Positions 43,753 through 52,469 of a DNA stretch of 64,000 bases are shown here, piece by piece. The position numbers were made by a program, and so were the translations under genes. Positions within the stretch are counted from its first letter, which is position 1; each line of letters opens with the position of its first letter. The DNA comes from Bacillus sp. NTK034 (GTDB taxonomy: Bacteria; Bacillota; Bacilli; Bacillales; Cytobacillaceae), in the NCBI RefSeq assembly GCF_017303275.1, contig NZ_JAFKOJ010000014.1, positions 1 to 64,000 of the forward strand, in the 5' to 3' direction. The notes below the pieces were generated by a model. That model ran no database searches. It saw only the letters and a program-made list of their open reading frames with translations, and was not told the origin of the DNA.

Positions 43753-45816
43753 ATGTTCATTAAAGAAAAGCAAGGATTTAAATATCCATTTCAAACTACT
43801 AAAAACGGCATTCCTTTAGCTGACCTGGCAGATAATCAGACCACTATAAGTTTAGTTGCTGAGGATGAAAAAGATAGTTTCTTCTTTCGTTCTTTGGAGA
43901 AGCAAGGAATCTATTTAAATAACTCACAGCTTCAAGCAGTTAGAACTACCGATGGCCCTGTGTTAATTATTGCGGGAGCCGGCAGCGGCAAGACAAGAGT
44001 CTTAACATGTCGGACAGCCTATCTTCTGACCTTTAAAGACGATTTAAAGCCAGAAGAGGTCCTCCTGGTGAGTTTTACAAGAAAGGCAGCCACTGAAATG
44101 CTAGAGAGAATTAAACTTTTGCCAGGACTTAGCACCTCCATTGCAAATCGTATAGTTTCAGGAACCTTCCACTCCATTTTCTTGAGATTGTTGAGATCCC
44201 ATAACTACAGGGCCGATATACTTTCAAATTCCAAATACCAGGAAATCCTTATGACTCAAATACTAAGGGATTTATCGCTGGTTGATAGTTATGAGCCGGA
44301 AAGTTTGCTGAGCTTAATTTCACATTATAAGTCACAAATGATCTTGCCCAGGCACCTAGAAGTAACAACACCAATAGAAAAAGAGATACAGCGTATATAC
44401 ATGGCTTATGAGCAGTTGAAGGAAAAGAAAAACTTAATGGACTTTGATGATATTCTTTTAGAGACCTATTACTTATTAAAATACAATCACGAGGTAAGAG
44501 AACAACTGCAAAACCGCTTTAAATACATTTGCATTGATGAATACCAAGATACGAATTTAGTACAACACGAGATTATGAGGCTATTATTAAATAAATCTCA
44601 AAATCTACTTGCAGTTGGGGATGAAGATCAATCCATCTATAATTTTCGATCCAGTTCTCCTGAATTCATTTTAAACTTGAAAAAAGAATTTCCGAACCTA
44701 ACCCAAATAACGCTTGATACAAACTATCGTTCTACTAACGCGATTGTAGGGCTGGGTAATGATCTCATTAAACATAATACCAAAAGAATTGGGAAAGTAT
44801 TAAAGGCTACTAAGGAGGCTGAAACAACCCCCATATACCTGAGACCGAAAGATTCTGATCATGAAGCAAAATTAATTGTCGATAATATTGTAGCTGATAC
44901 CCAAAATGGCAACCGACGATTCAAAGACTACACAATTCTCTATAGAATTCACAGTCTGGGACGGGCAATATGGGATGAATTAGTGCAGCGTGAGGTACCT
45001 TTTGTTGCACATGGAGTAAAACAAGTATTTTACCAGAATCATATTGTAAAACCCGTGTTAGATCATTTAAGACTATCATTAGACCCAAATAACTTAGACG
45101 CAATCTCTGGGATAGCACCTTCTATGTATTTAAGTCGTGAGAAAGTGAGTCAACATATTACATCGAACTCTATGGAACAAAAGACGGCAAATAACCTTTT
45201 ACTTCTCCTAAGGTTTCCCGGGTTAAAACCTTACCACCAAGGAGAAATATTAAATCGTGTGGAGCATATTCGCAACTTAAAAAATATGGCACCCAAAGAA
45301 GCCATTAAGTTCATACGGAAGGGGCCCGTTAAATACGATGAGTTCCTGAACATGGATGACCGAAAGACAATCACTCTTCATAAAGAATTTTTAATTGAGA
45401 CTTTAGATGAATTAGAGTCAGCTTCTGAAAAATTTACTCGAGTAGAGGATTTCATCCATTTCATTGATACCATTATTGAAAAGCATAGAGATATGGAGGA
45501 TCTGAAGAAAAATCCAAATGCAGATGCAGTTCAATTAATGACGTTACACTCTGCTAAAGGATTAGAATTCCCTTGTGTGTTCATTATTGGGTTTTGTGAA
45601 GGAATCATGCCTCACAAAGCTATTGAAAATGCTGAAGATCAAAAGGACCGGGTAAACGCCAATACTTATGCTGAAGCACTTGAAGAAGAAAGGCGCTTAG
45701 CCTATGTGGGTGTTACACGAGCTGAAGAAGAACTTTTTATTTCTTCTCCCAAAAAGTATAGAGGTAAAAATGTGGAAATAAGTAGGTTTTTAAAGGAAAG
45801 TTTCCAAGAAAAATAA
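43753..45816 (+). CDS. UvrD/PcrA-type superfamily 1 helicase
   Basis: This 687-residue ATP-dependent 3'-5' DNA helicase has motif I GAGSGKTRVLT, motif II YICIDEYQDTN, motif III VGDEDQSIYNFR, QITLDTNYRST, and the C-terminal LMTLHSAKGLEFPCVF and YVGVTRAEEEL motifs. An N-terminal extension of about 45 residues is non-canonical. It may serve plasmid replication or transfer in the way PcrA serves rolling-circle plasmids. GGGAGG precedes the ATG. Confidence 0.93.
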   Translation: MFIKEKQGFKYPFQTTKNGIPLADLADNQTTISLVAEDEKDSFFFRSLEKQGIYLNNSQLQAVRTTDGPVLIIAGAGSGKTRVLTCRTAYLLTFKDDLKPEEVLLVSFTRKAATEMLERIKLLPGLSTSIANRIVSGTFHSIFLRLLRSHNYRADILSNSKYQEILMTQILRDLSLVDSYEPESLLSLISHYKSQMILPRHLEVTTPIEKEIQRIYMAYEQLKEKKNLMDFDDILLETYYLLKYNHEVREQLQNRFKYICIDEYQDTNLVQHEIMRLLLNKSQNLLAVGDEDQSIYNFRSSSPEFILNLKKEFPNLTQITLDTNYRSTNAIVGLGNDLIKHNTKRIGKVLKATKEAETTPIYLRPKDSDHEAKLIVDNIVADTQNGNRRFKDYTILYRIHSLGRAIWDELVQREVPFVAHGVKQVFYQNHIVKPVLDHLRLSLDPNNLDAISGIAPSMYLSREKVSQHITSNSMEQKTANNLLLLLRFPGLKPYHQGEILNRVEHIRNLKNMAPKEAIKFIRKGPVKYDEFLNMDDRKTITLHKEFLIETLDELESASEKFTRVEDFIHFIDTIIEKHRDMEDLKKNPNADAVQLMTLHSAKGLEFPCVFIIGFCEGIMPHKAIENAEDQKDRVNANTYAEALEEERRLAYVGVTRAEEELFISSPKKYRGKNVEISRFLKESFQEK

Positions 45817-45819
45817 GAA

Positions 45820-45858
45820 GTAAAAGCGGGTACATTAGGGGGGCCGCTTTTACTTATG
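45820..45858 (+). terminator. Intrinsic terminator
   Basis: AGTAAAAGCGG pairs with CCGCTTTTACT. Confidence 0.75.
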
Positions 45859-45962
45859 AGAAACGAAAAAATGCTCAATACACTTTATTTCTCCGCTTAT
45901 TTCCTTTAAAATAAGAAGAAAGGTAATAATTGGAGTTATATTTTTTTAAAAGGGCTGATAAA

Positions 45963-46130
45963 ATGTCGATTGAAAAAGCCATTGGCAGTGCGAAGGCATC
46001 TTTAGCCATATCAGGATTATTTTTAACTCCAGCAGAGGAAATGTTAATAAAGGAAAGTTTGGAAGGTAAAATAACTGAAGAAGAGTTCCACCAAAGAGTT
46101 CTCGGATTGTTGCACAATCCAGATAATTAG
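45963..46130 (+). CDS. VbhA-like antitoxin (55 residues)
   Basis: The product starts MSIEKAIGSAKASLAISGLF and contains LTPAEEMLIKESLEGKITEE, the three-helix pattern of VbhA-family antitoxins with the inhibitory AxxSxxxSG-like stretch. Such antitoxins block Fic AMP-transferases, but no Fic gene is nearby. The start at 45,963 follows AAAGGGCTG. Confidence 0.6.
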   Translation: MSIEKAIGSAKASLAISGLFLTPAEEMLIKESLEGKITEEEFHQRVLGLLHNPDN

Positions 46131-46210
46131 ATATCTAAGTTTTTGATTAAACATCAAAAGTGTTTTATATTATTTCTGTCAAATATAATTTAATAATTTC
46201 AAGTGAAGAG

Positions 46211-46246
46211 AAGCACTCTCCTACAACCATGGGGAGTGCTTTTTGT
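46211..46246 (+). terminator. Leader-type terminator
   Basis: AGCACTCTCC pairs with GGGGAGTGCT around TACAACCAT, followed by TTTTG. It is directly before AAGGAGGG of the next gene. Confidence 0.8.
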
Positions 46247-46264
46247 TTTAAGGAGGGAAAATGG

Positions 46265-46516
46265 ATGAATCTTTTACAACATGCAGGTGAACCTTTTGTA
46301 CTTCAAAACCTAGAAACCTATTCACAAAAAGAACTGATACTGCTTGCTGGCAAAATATTAGACAAAGAATGCAGAGGCTGTTTTGTCATGAAGCAAATGA
46401 AAGCGGAGAAGAAAGGGGACGAGGAAAGGTCCAGGTATTGTCTTAAACAATGTCAAATTTGTATGGAAATGCAAAAGATAGGAGCACTGCTATCCAAGCC
46501 GCAACCTAAGAAATAA
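46265..46516 (+). CDS. Small Cys-rich protein upstream of topoisomerase III (83 residues)
   Basis: The start at 46,265 is fixed by AAGGAGGG. The product starts NLLQHAGEPFVLQNLETYSQ and has Cys residues in ECRGCF and CLKQCQICMEM that could bind metal. It is 18 bp before the topoisomerase gene and probably in its operon. Family unknown. Confidence 0.6.
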   Translation: MNLLQHAGEPFVLQNLETYSQKELILLAGKILDKECRGCFVMKQMKAEKKGDEERSRYCLKQCQICMEMQKIGALLSKPQPKK

Positions 46517-46534
46517 CGATTAAGGGAGTTACTT

Positions 46535-48646
46535 ATGACCACTACTTTATTTATTTGCGAAAAGCCCGACATGGCCAGAAATATTGCGGCTGCATTATCT
46601 CAACAGACTACTGAAAAGAAGGGATATATCGAAGGGGATAACGGACACATTTATACATATGCTATCGGACACTTATTGAGTCTGGCCCCGCCTGAATTCT
46701 ACAATCCTGAACTAAAGAAATGGGCAATTGAAACCTTACCTATTATTCCGGAACAATTTAAGCTTTTGCCTATCCCGGGAAAAGAAGGACAATTGAAAAT
46801 AATCGACTCACTTATTAAAAAGGCAGACATTGTAGTCAACTCTTGTGATAGTGCAAGAGAAGGAGAAGTAATAGCCAATTATATATTTATCCACTTGGGC
46901 ATGAAAAACAAACCAATAAAACGATTATGGACATCATCCTTAACAGAAGATGCAATCCGACGCTCCTATCAATCCATGAAAGACGGGGAGGAATATAAAG
47001 GTTTATTCTTCAGCGGATATGCCAGGGCACAAGCCGATTGGCTAATTGGTATGAACGCTTCCAGGATCTATACATTAAAAAGCAATGGTGAAAAATTTAC
47101 AATTGGAAGGGTTCAAACACCTACACTGGCCATGATTTATGATCGGTGTGAGGAGCATTTCAATTTTAGTAAAATTAAATATTTCCCCGTAAAAGTATTA
47201 TTCAGACAGAATGATGAGGAGTACGTAAGTTACTGGGAAGGGGAAAAAATCAAAGATAAAGTGCAGGCAGAAAAAATAGCAGCAAAAGTAAAAAACAAAC
47301 CAGGTGTTGTTAAGGATTTCGAGAAAAAGAGTGAAAAGAAATATGCTCCACCATTGTTTAGCCTTTCATTACTTACAAAAGAAGCTAATAAAAAATATCC
47401 TCTAGGTGCCAAGGAAATCCTAGCAATAGCTCAATCACTTTATGAAAAGCATAAATGTATTACTTATCCACGAACATCCAGCTCGTATGTTACAAAGGAC
47501 GATATTCCGGTCATGCACCAAAGTTTAAAAGCATTAGAAAATTCTCCTTTTGAAAATGAAGCTAAGGGAGCCGATCCGACCCTGGTTCATACAGGAAATA
47601 AAAGAGTGTGCAATGAAAAAGGCGTGACAGATCACCATGCCATATTACCAACACATAAAATTCCTAACAACCTAAGTCAAAATGAACAGCTGATATACAA
47701 CATGATTGTTAAAAGATTTCTTTCACAATTTTATCCTCCTGCCCTTTACGATAAATATGCCATACTCACAGAAGTTGAGGGAGAAATTTTTAAAACCACG
47801 GTATCGCATTTATTGTCGGCCGGTTGGAAGGCTCTTTTCCTAGAAGAAAAGGAAGAACAGAACATAGATGAGACGATTCTAAAACCTATACAAATAACAA
47901 AAGAAGAGCCGGTATTATGTATTGATTCCGAAGTACTCGAAAAAGAAACATCTCCGCCACCTTTATTTACAGACGGAACATTGGTAGATTCGATGAAAAA
48001 AGCTGGCAAGAAAGTTGAAAACGATGAATTAAAAGAAGTACTAAATGCGTTTGAAGGTGTAGGAACTGAGGCAACAAGGGCCGATATTATAAAGAAATTA
48101 ATAGATACCGAGTATATTTCGTATAAAGGGAAGTCATTGCTAATTACCGACAAAGGGAAATTTATTATAGAAACAATTAGGGAGACTGATATTAAATCTC
48201 TAACTTCAGTGGAATACACAGCTGAATGGGAAAAACGTCTAAATCTTATTGCTAATAATCAATACTCCCCACAAGAGTTTATGCTGAACGTTAAGAAATT
48301 TACAAAAGCCATCATAAACGAAGCGAGTAAAATGGAATCATTATATAGAAAGGAAATTCAAGTTCTCGGTGACTGTCCTGTTTGCGGGGGAGGAAAAATA
48401 GTCTCAGGAAAAAAATCTTATGGGTGTTCAAATTGGAAAGAAGAAGGGTGCGAATTTAAAATCTGGAAGAAGAGTTTTAATAAAACTATCTCGGAAAAAC
48501 AAGCACTCTTACTCCTGACTAAAAGAGAAACCGGGGTATTGTCCTTTACAAGTAAAGAAAAAGGTACTAAATTTAGCGCAAAATTAATCTTGGATGAAAA
48601 CAATCAGGTGAAACTAAAGTTTGCTAATGAAAGCAAAGGAAAATAA
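46535..48646 (+). CDS. topB: DNA topoisomerase III
   Basis: This 703-residue type IA topoisomerase has an N-terminal Toprim domain (FICEKPDMARNIAAAL, SCDSAREGEVIANYIF), an active-site Tyr in CITYPRTSSSYV, and a gate region (GVGTEATRADIIKKLIDTEY). The C-terminal part has a zinc-ribbon-like module (GDCPVCGGGK, YGCSNWKEEGCEF). Plasmid-borne topoisomerase III decatenates replicating plasmids. It probably works with the helicase upstream. Confidence 0.96.
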   Translation: MTTTLFICEKPDMARNIAAALSQQTTEKKGYIEGDNGHIYTYAIGHLLSLAPPEFYNPELKKWAIETLPIIPEQFKLLPIPGKEGQLKIIDSLIKKADIVVNSCDSAREGEVIANYIFIHLGMKNKPIKRLWTSSLTEDAIRRSYQSMKDGEEYKGLFFSGYARAQADWLIGMNASRIYTLKSNGEKFTIGRVQTPTLAMIYDRCEEHFNFSKIKYFPVKVLFRQNDEEYVSYWEGEKIKDKVQAEKIAAKVKNKPGVVKDFEKKSEKKYAPPLFSLSLLTKEANKKYPLGAKEILAIAQSLYEKHKCITYPRTSSSYVTKDDIPVMHQSLKALENSPFENEAKGADPTLVHTGNKRVCNEKGVTDHHAILPTHKIPNNLSQNEQLIYNMIVKRFLSQFYPPALYDKYAILTEVEGEIFKTTVSHLLSAGWKALFLEEKEEQNIDETILKPIQITKEEPVLCIDSEVLEKETSPPPLFTDGTLVDSMKKAGKKVENDELKEVLNAFEGVGTEATRADIIKKLIDTEYISYKGKSLLITDKGKFIIETIRETDIKSLTSVEYTAEWEKRLNLIANNQYSPQEFMLNVKKFTKAIINEASKMESLYRKEIQVLGDCPVCGGGKIVSGKKSYGCSNWKEEGCEFKIWKKSFNKTISEKQALLLLTKRETGVLSFTSKEKGTKFSAKLILDENNQVKLKFANESKGK

Positions 48647-48728
48647 TCACAACCCAGTATGGAACCATATGGAATTTGTACTAAATATTTCAATATGGGA
48701 AAATAAAAAAAAGCAGGAGGTTTGAGCT

Positions 48729-49076
48729 ATGAACTTAGATAAATATCCAAAAACAAAAGAGCTTATTATAGATGTTAATCTTGAAGATCAAGTTGACCGC
48801 ATTAAATGGCTGCAACTTTCCAAGGAAGAAGCTGCAGTAAGTCTTGCAAAGACTTATCTTGTAGCATTATTAAGTATTAACAGCAATCCATTTTCTCAGA
48901 AGAAGGCATCATCTTTGGCGGATCAACTATATTTCTCAGTGGGGTATAAATTACATGGATTTGCAAAAGCACAGGGGAATGATGAATTAAACTATGATTC
49001 TGATGATGTGGCTAAATTGTATAAACACATTTCCTTTAGTGGAGTCAAATATAGACAGCAACAATTAAAATCTTAA
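48729..49076 (+). CDS. Hypothetical protein (115 residues)
   Basis: This soluble, helical protein behind CAGGAGG includes KWLQLSKEEAAVSLAKTYLV. No motif was recognised. It probably lies at the end of the topB operon or under its own promoter. Confidence 0.6.
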   Translation: MNLDKYPKTKELIIDVNLEDQVDRIKWLQLSKEEAAVSLAKTYLVALLSINSNPFSQKKASSLADQLYFSVGYKLHGFAKAQGNDELNYDSDDVAKLYKHISFSGVKYRQQQLKS

Positions 49077-49115
49077 TAATCATGTATTAATTAAACAATT
49101 GGAAGGGAATAAGAA

Positions 49116-49229
49116 ATGGCTAACAAAGAAAATACATTACAAAGCCAATTTAGCAAAGAAAACATTATGTCATTAAAGAGCCACATCAGCCGCTCGATTA
49201 ATGAATACTCGACTTATATTGTGCAATAA
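49116..49229 (+). CDS. Small hypothetical protein (37 residues)
   Basis: GGAAGGGAA precedes the ATG. The product is polar and helical, MANKENTLQSQFSKENIMSL onward to INEYSTYIVQ. The function is unknown. Confidence 0.45.
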   Translation: MANKENTLQSQFSKENIMSLKSHISRSINEYSTYIVQ

Positions 49230-49354
49230 AAAAAGTAATAGAATTATCCTTATCTATTACTATAGTTAATAGCTAATCAAAAAATTTCGTTAGAACTCTA
49301 ACTGACACATTAGGGTTCTTATCTTGAAATCCACGCATAACGCACATTGGTGCT

Positions 49355-50008
49355 TCAGCGACTAAATAGGAGGTGTATATCTCTCTTGGATGGGTGGGTA
49401 TAACCACAACGATGAAGCCATGCGTGAAAGAGTGAGCCGGTAAGGTTTAAATTAGATATAACTAAATTATCAATGGCAATCGGGTTTATCTTGACTGACA
49501 GTGAAACACCTTTTATATTATCGCTCGTCCTTGCAAAGGCAACGACCATCGGTCGTGCTTCAATTGGACTGTAACAAATAAAAGTTTTCACTTTACCAAA
49601 ACCATTTTCTCGAAAACGGAAAGTCAAAACGTCTATTGCATAATTCAAAGCGTCAGCACCACTTGTAAAGGGAATACCTCTAAACCACATTGGTGTTAAT
49701 TTTCTTTCTGCGTATTTATTTGTGCAGGAAGCAAGTTGGGATATTCCAGTTGCAGCTTTTTGCACATAGTGTTGCTGCCAAAAACCAATGATAGTAACAA
49801 TTAGATTTCGAATTCTAGTTTTTTGACTAGTTGAAAATCGATTATCCACGCAAAAGAACAATTGAGATGGAAGATCTGGAACCCCTGGTGGTTGCGGCAA
49901 GGGAACCGTTATTTGTTCGTATGTGGGACAATCTCTTTTATCACCCATAAACATAAAAGCCACTCCATTAATAATTATATGCATTATTAGGTTATGACCA
50001 TCTAGCAA
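49355..50008 (-). CDS. Metzincin-like protein lacking the catalytic Glu
   Basis: This 217-residue protein has the C-terminal motif FHAWLHRCGYTHP. The spacing HxxxHxxGxxH is that of metzincin and related zinc proteases, but the second position is Ala where Glu is required. The upstream part (DNRFSTSQKTRIRNLIVTII and ADALNYAIDVLTFRF) looks like the helix-strand scaffold of such a fold. It could bind zinc without cleaving. No signal peptide was found. Start uncertain, as an ATG at 49,982 is possible. Confidence 0.55.
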   Translation of the reverse strand: MLDGHNLIMHIIINGVAFMFMGDKRDCPTYEQITVPLPQPPGVPDLPSQLFFCVDNRFSTSQKTRIRNLIVTIIGFWQQHYVQKAATGISQLASCTNKYAERKLTPMWFRGIPFTSGADALNYAIDVLTFRFRENGFGKVKTFICYSPIEARPMVVAFARTSDNIKGVSLSVKINPIAIDNLVISNLNLTGSLFHAWLHRCGYTHPSKRDIHLLFSR

Positions 50009-50144
50009 AATTGCTTGTACATTTGACCTGGAGAATATGTCCTTTATTACGCAGTTCGATCATGATCTACAGGATACAAAATGATAGAAATTTCCCCCTC
50101 AAGGAAACCTAAGAGTAAGGGAATATACTAAAGGAGGAATCATC

Positions 50145-50299
50145 ATGGATGAAAAGGAACTGCAAGTTTTAATACAAAATCCGAGGATCTACAAAGGGTT
50201 ATACGGATAGCTGCAAAGCAGATTGACAATCCCGTATTAACAACTTCAATTGTTATTGAATTAGAGAACTTTATTGATTTTCTGAAAGAAACAGAATAA
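50145..50299 (+). pseudogene. Frameshifted small gene
   Basis: AAAGGAGG precedes ATG and MDEKELQVLIQNPR. A shift near 50,180 changes the frame, after which EDLQRVIRIAAKQIDNPVLT and ENFIDFLKETE continue to a stop. A single-base indel would restore a 51-residue helical protein. Family unknown. Confidence 0.5.
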
Positions 50300-50516
50300 G
50301 GAAGATGTTTCGCAGCAGTCACATGAAGAATACAAGAAAGGAGACTTACTAATTGAAAAAAATGAAAAACGTCCATTTACTTTATTTCTATTATTGTAAT
50401 AGAATGCCACCGATGCATATCTCATGAGAAAAGGAAACATAGGCCAATCTGAAAGTATTTGTACAAAGATTTCTCGATATATCATAAGGTCAAATTTAAA
50501 TACCATTAGACAAGAG

Positions 50517-50546
50517 TCCTCTTTAATATAAAGAGGCATTTTTTTG
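50517..50546 (+). terminator. Intrinsic terminator
   Basis: CCTCTTTA-ATA-TAAAGAGG followed by CATTTTTTT. The surrounding 50,300-50,680 stretch holds no gene. Confidence 0.85.
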
Positions 50547-50686
50547 TTGCAGAATTAATAACTATTACAAAACACGTTCAAAAAATATACTTTTTCCAAA
50601 ATTTGAAAGAATAATCATCTTATCCCCCTTTACTACTTATCATAAAAGAATATACTTATGATAGAGAGGTTTAAAGGAGAAGATGT

Positions 50687-52012
50687 ATGTATATTGATAA
50701 AGTAAAAGTTGGACAAAACATTAGAAAAATAAGAAAAGCAAAAGACATGACTTTGAAAGAATTAAGTTCTAACATTTGCTCCATTACTAAGCTGTCCAAC
50801 ATTGAAAATGGAATTGGGGAAATATCTCTAGATGATTTAGAAAAATTTTGTATAAAATTAAATATTTCCATTCAAGACTTATTACCAAAAAGTGAAAAGT
50901 TTTTCTTAGATCAATCAAGAGTTGCATTTGCAAAAATAGAAGATTTTATTCGAATGGGTTTTCATGATATAGCGGAAAGCAAAATAGAAAAATTAGTTTA
51001 TGATGAAATGTTACTTCCATTGCAAATTAACTACCTTAAAGCATTAAATAACTATGAAATTAGGAATTATCATTCAGCAATGTATTTTCTTTTTGAAATG
51101 ATAAAGGAAAAGCATTCTATCGAATTAGAGAAAGAGTTAATTTCAAAAGCTTTTAACCTTATTGGGATTATTTATAACAAATTAGGAGACTACTCTTCCG
51201 CCCAAGAAATGTTTGAAAAAGCCATCAACAGTTCGACTAATAAACAATGGACCAATTTAGTTCTATATAATCTAGTTGTGGTTTTTGCAACGAAAGGACA
51301 AGTAATTGATGCCAGATTTAAAATTGGTGAGATTATTTCTAGCCACTTTCCTTACCAACAAAAGATTCGGTATATTTCGACTATACTTGATGTGTTGGAA
51401 GGGGATTATAATCAGTCTATAGAAAAAATCTTTGAATTAAGAAATGAGTTTTTTCAATTAAAGGAATTTGATTCTTTCTTAAGAACAATCATATTTTTCA
51501 TTTATATTTACGACAAGCATCCAAAAATATTTAATAATTATCTAATCGAGGTAGAGTCCTTTATTTTGGATATGTCAGAAATAAAGAGAATACCAGAGAA
51601 TACTAATCCTATTTTAGTTGCAAATTTACTTCAAACAATGACCTTGCACTTCTTAAAACAAAAGGACCTTAAAAAGGCTGATCAATATCTAAAACTCGCA
51701 TTTGATCTAGCCGAAAAACATCCTAATGAAAGTATGAATGCCATTACCTATTATTTAGCAGCAATCATACATAATCAATCAGAATCTGATAAAGAAACTC
51801 AATTAGTCTATTTAAAAAAGGCATTAAAGCAAATAGAATTCGGTCAACCTTCAGTCTTAAAAGGGTTAATTCTATATGAATTGGCGAAGATAGAAGAGAT
51901 AAAAGATAGTTATTGGAAGCAAGCAGCGGATAACTTTTTTGATTCCATGCTCATAAATAACTACTTCAACCATATTAATCTAAGTATGTTAATGCCTCAA
52001 ATGTTATATTGA
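50687..52012 (+). CDS. HTH-TPR regulator of RNPP type
   Basis: This 441-residue protein has an N-terminal XRE helix-turn-helix (VGQNIRKIRKAKDMTLKELS) followed by about nine TPR-like helical pairs (KAFNLIGIIYNKLGDYSSAQ, KKADQYLKLAFDLAEK). This is the layout of peptide-sensing RNPP regulators such as PlcR or NprR. AAAGGAG precedes the ATG. No secreted propeptide is directly behind it; the 38-residue gene at 52,115 has no signal sequence. Confidence 0.82.
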   Translation: MYIDKVKVGQNIRKIRKAKDMTLKELSSNICSITKLSNIENGIGEISLDDLEKFCIKLNISIQDLLPKSEKFFLDQSRVAFAKIEDFIRMGFHDIAESKIEKLVYDEMLLPLQINYLKALNNYEIRNYHSAMYFLFEMIKEKHSIELEKELISKAFNLIGIIYNKLGDYSSAQEMFEKAINSSTNKQWTNLVLYNLVVVFATKGQVIDARFKIGEIISSHFPYQQKIRYISTILDVLEGDYNQSIEKIFELRNEFFQLKEFDSFLRTIIFFIYIYDKHPKIFNNYLIEVESFILDMSEIKRIPENTNPILVANLLQTMTLHFLKQKDLKKADQYLKLAFDLAEKHPNESMNAITYYLAAIIHNQSESDKETQLVYLKKALKQIEFGQPSVLKGLILYELAKIEEIKDSYWKQAADNFFDSMLINNYFNHINLSMLMPQMLY

Positions 52013-52114
52013 ATTTAACTGAGAATAAGGGCATTCTTAACCTTATTATTTACTTAGTGCTAAAATGTTTTTAGTGAAAAAAAGACACAAATAGCGACAT
52101 AGGAAAGGTGTTTA

Positions 52115-52231
52115 ATGATAGTGAAAGTATATACAGTTAAAACACATAAAAACGAAGTTGTAGTAATGACAGCTAGCAAAGCAAAAGCACTTTGGTATCT
52201 TGAAAAGGGGTTCATTGTTGAAGTTTTGTAG
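52115..52231 (+). CDS. Small hypothetical protein (38 residues)
   Basis: AGGAAAGGTG precedes the ATG. The product (MIVKVYTVKTHKNEVVVMTA onward to EKGFIVEVL) is a compact beta-alpha-beta pattern with no signal peptide. Similar tiny proteins occur in Bacillus phages, but I do not know a function. Confidence 0.5.
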   Translation: MIVKVYTVKTHKNEVVVMTASKAKALWYLEKGFIVEVL

Positions 52232-52386
52232 TTCTCAGTACGCTAATTTAGCGAAAGAAAATGAGAGACGGGTAGTTTGCTGCCACAAGTCTCTAATGTT
52301 CGTTAATTAGTATTAAGTTCTTATTCCACTTTGATTTATTCTCATAAAATGGTAAACTTAGATTAATTAAATAAAACTCAAAAGGG

Positions 52387-52430
52387 AAGAACCCTATAAG
52401 CGTGATGCTTGTATGGGTTCTTTTTTTTGT
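52387..52430 (+). terminator. Leader-type terminator upstream of the cell-wall hydrolase gene
   Basis: AAGAACCCTATAAGC and GCTTGTATGGGTTCTT pair almost fully, followed by TTTTTTT. It lies shortly before the ribosome site of the next gene. Confidence 0.85.
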
Positions 52431-52469
52431 TTTTGAATAAAAATTCAATAAAACAGGGGCGGTATTCCA

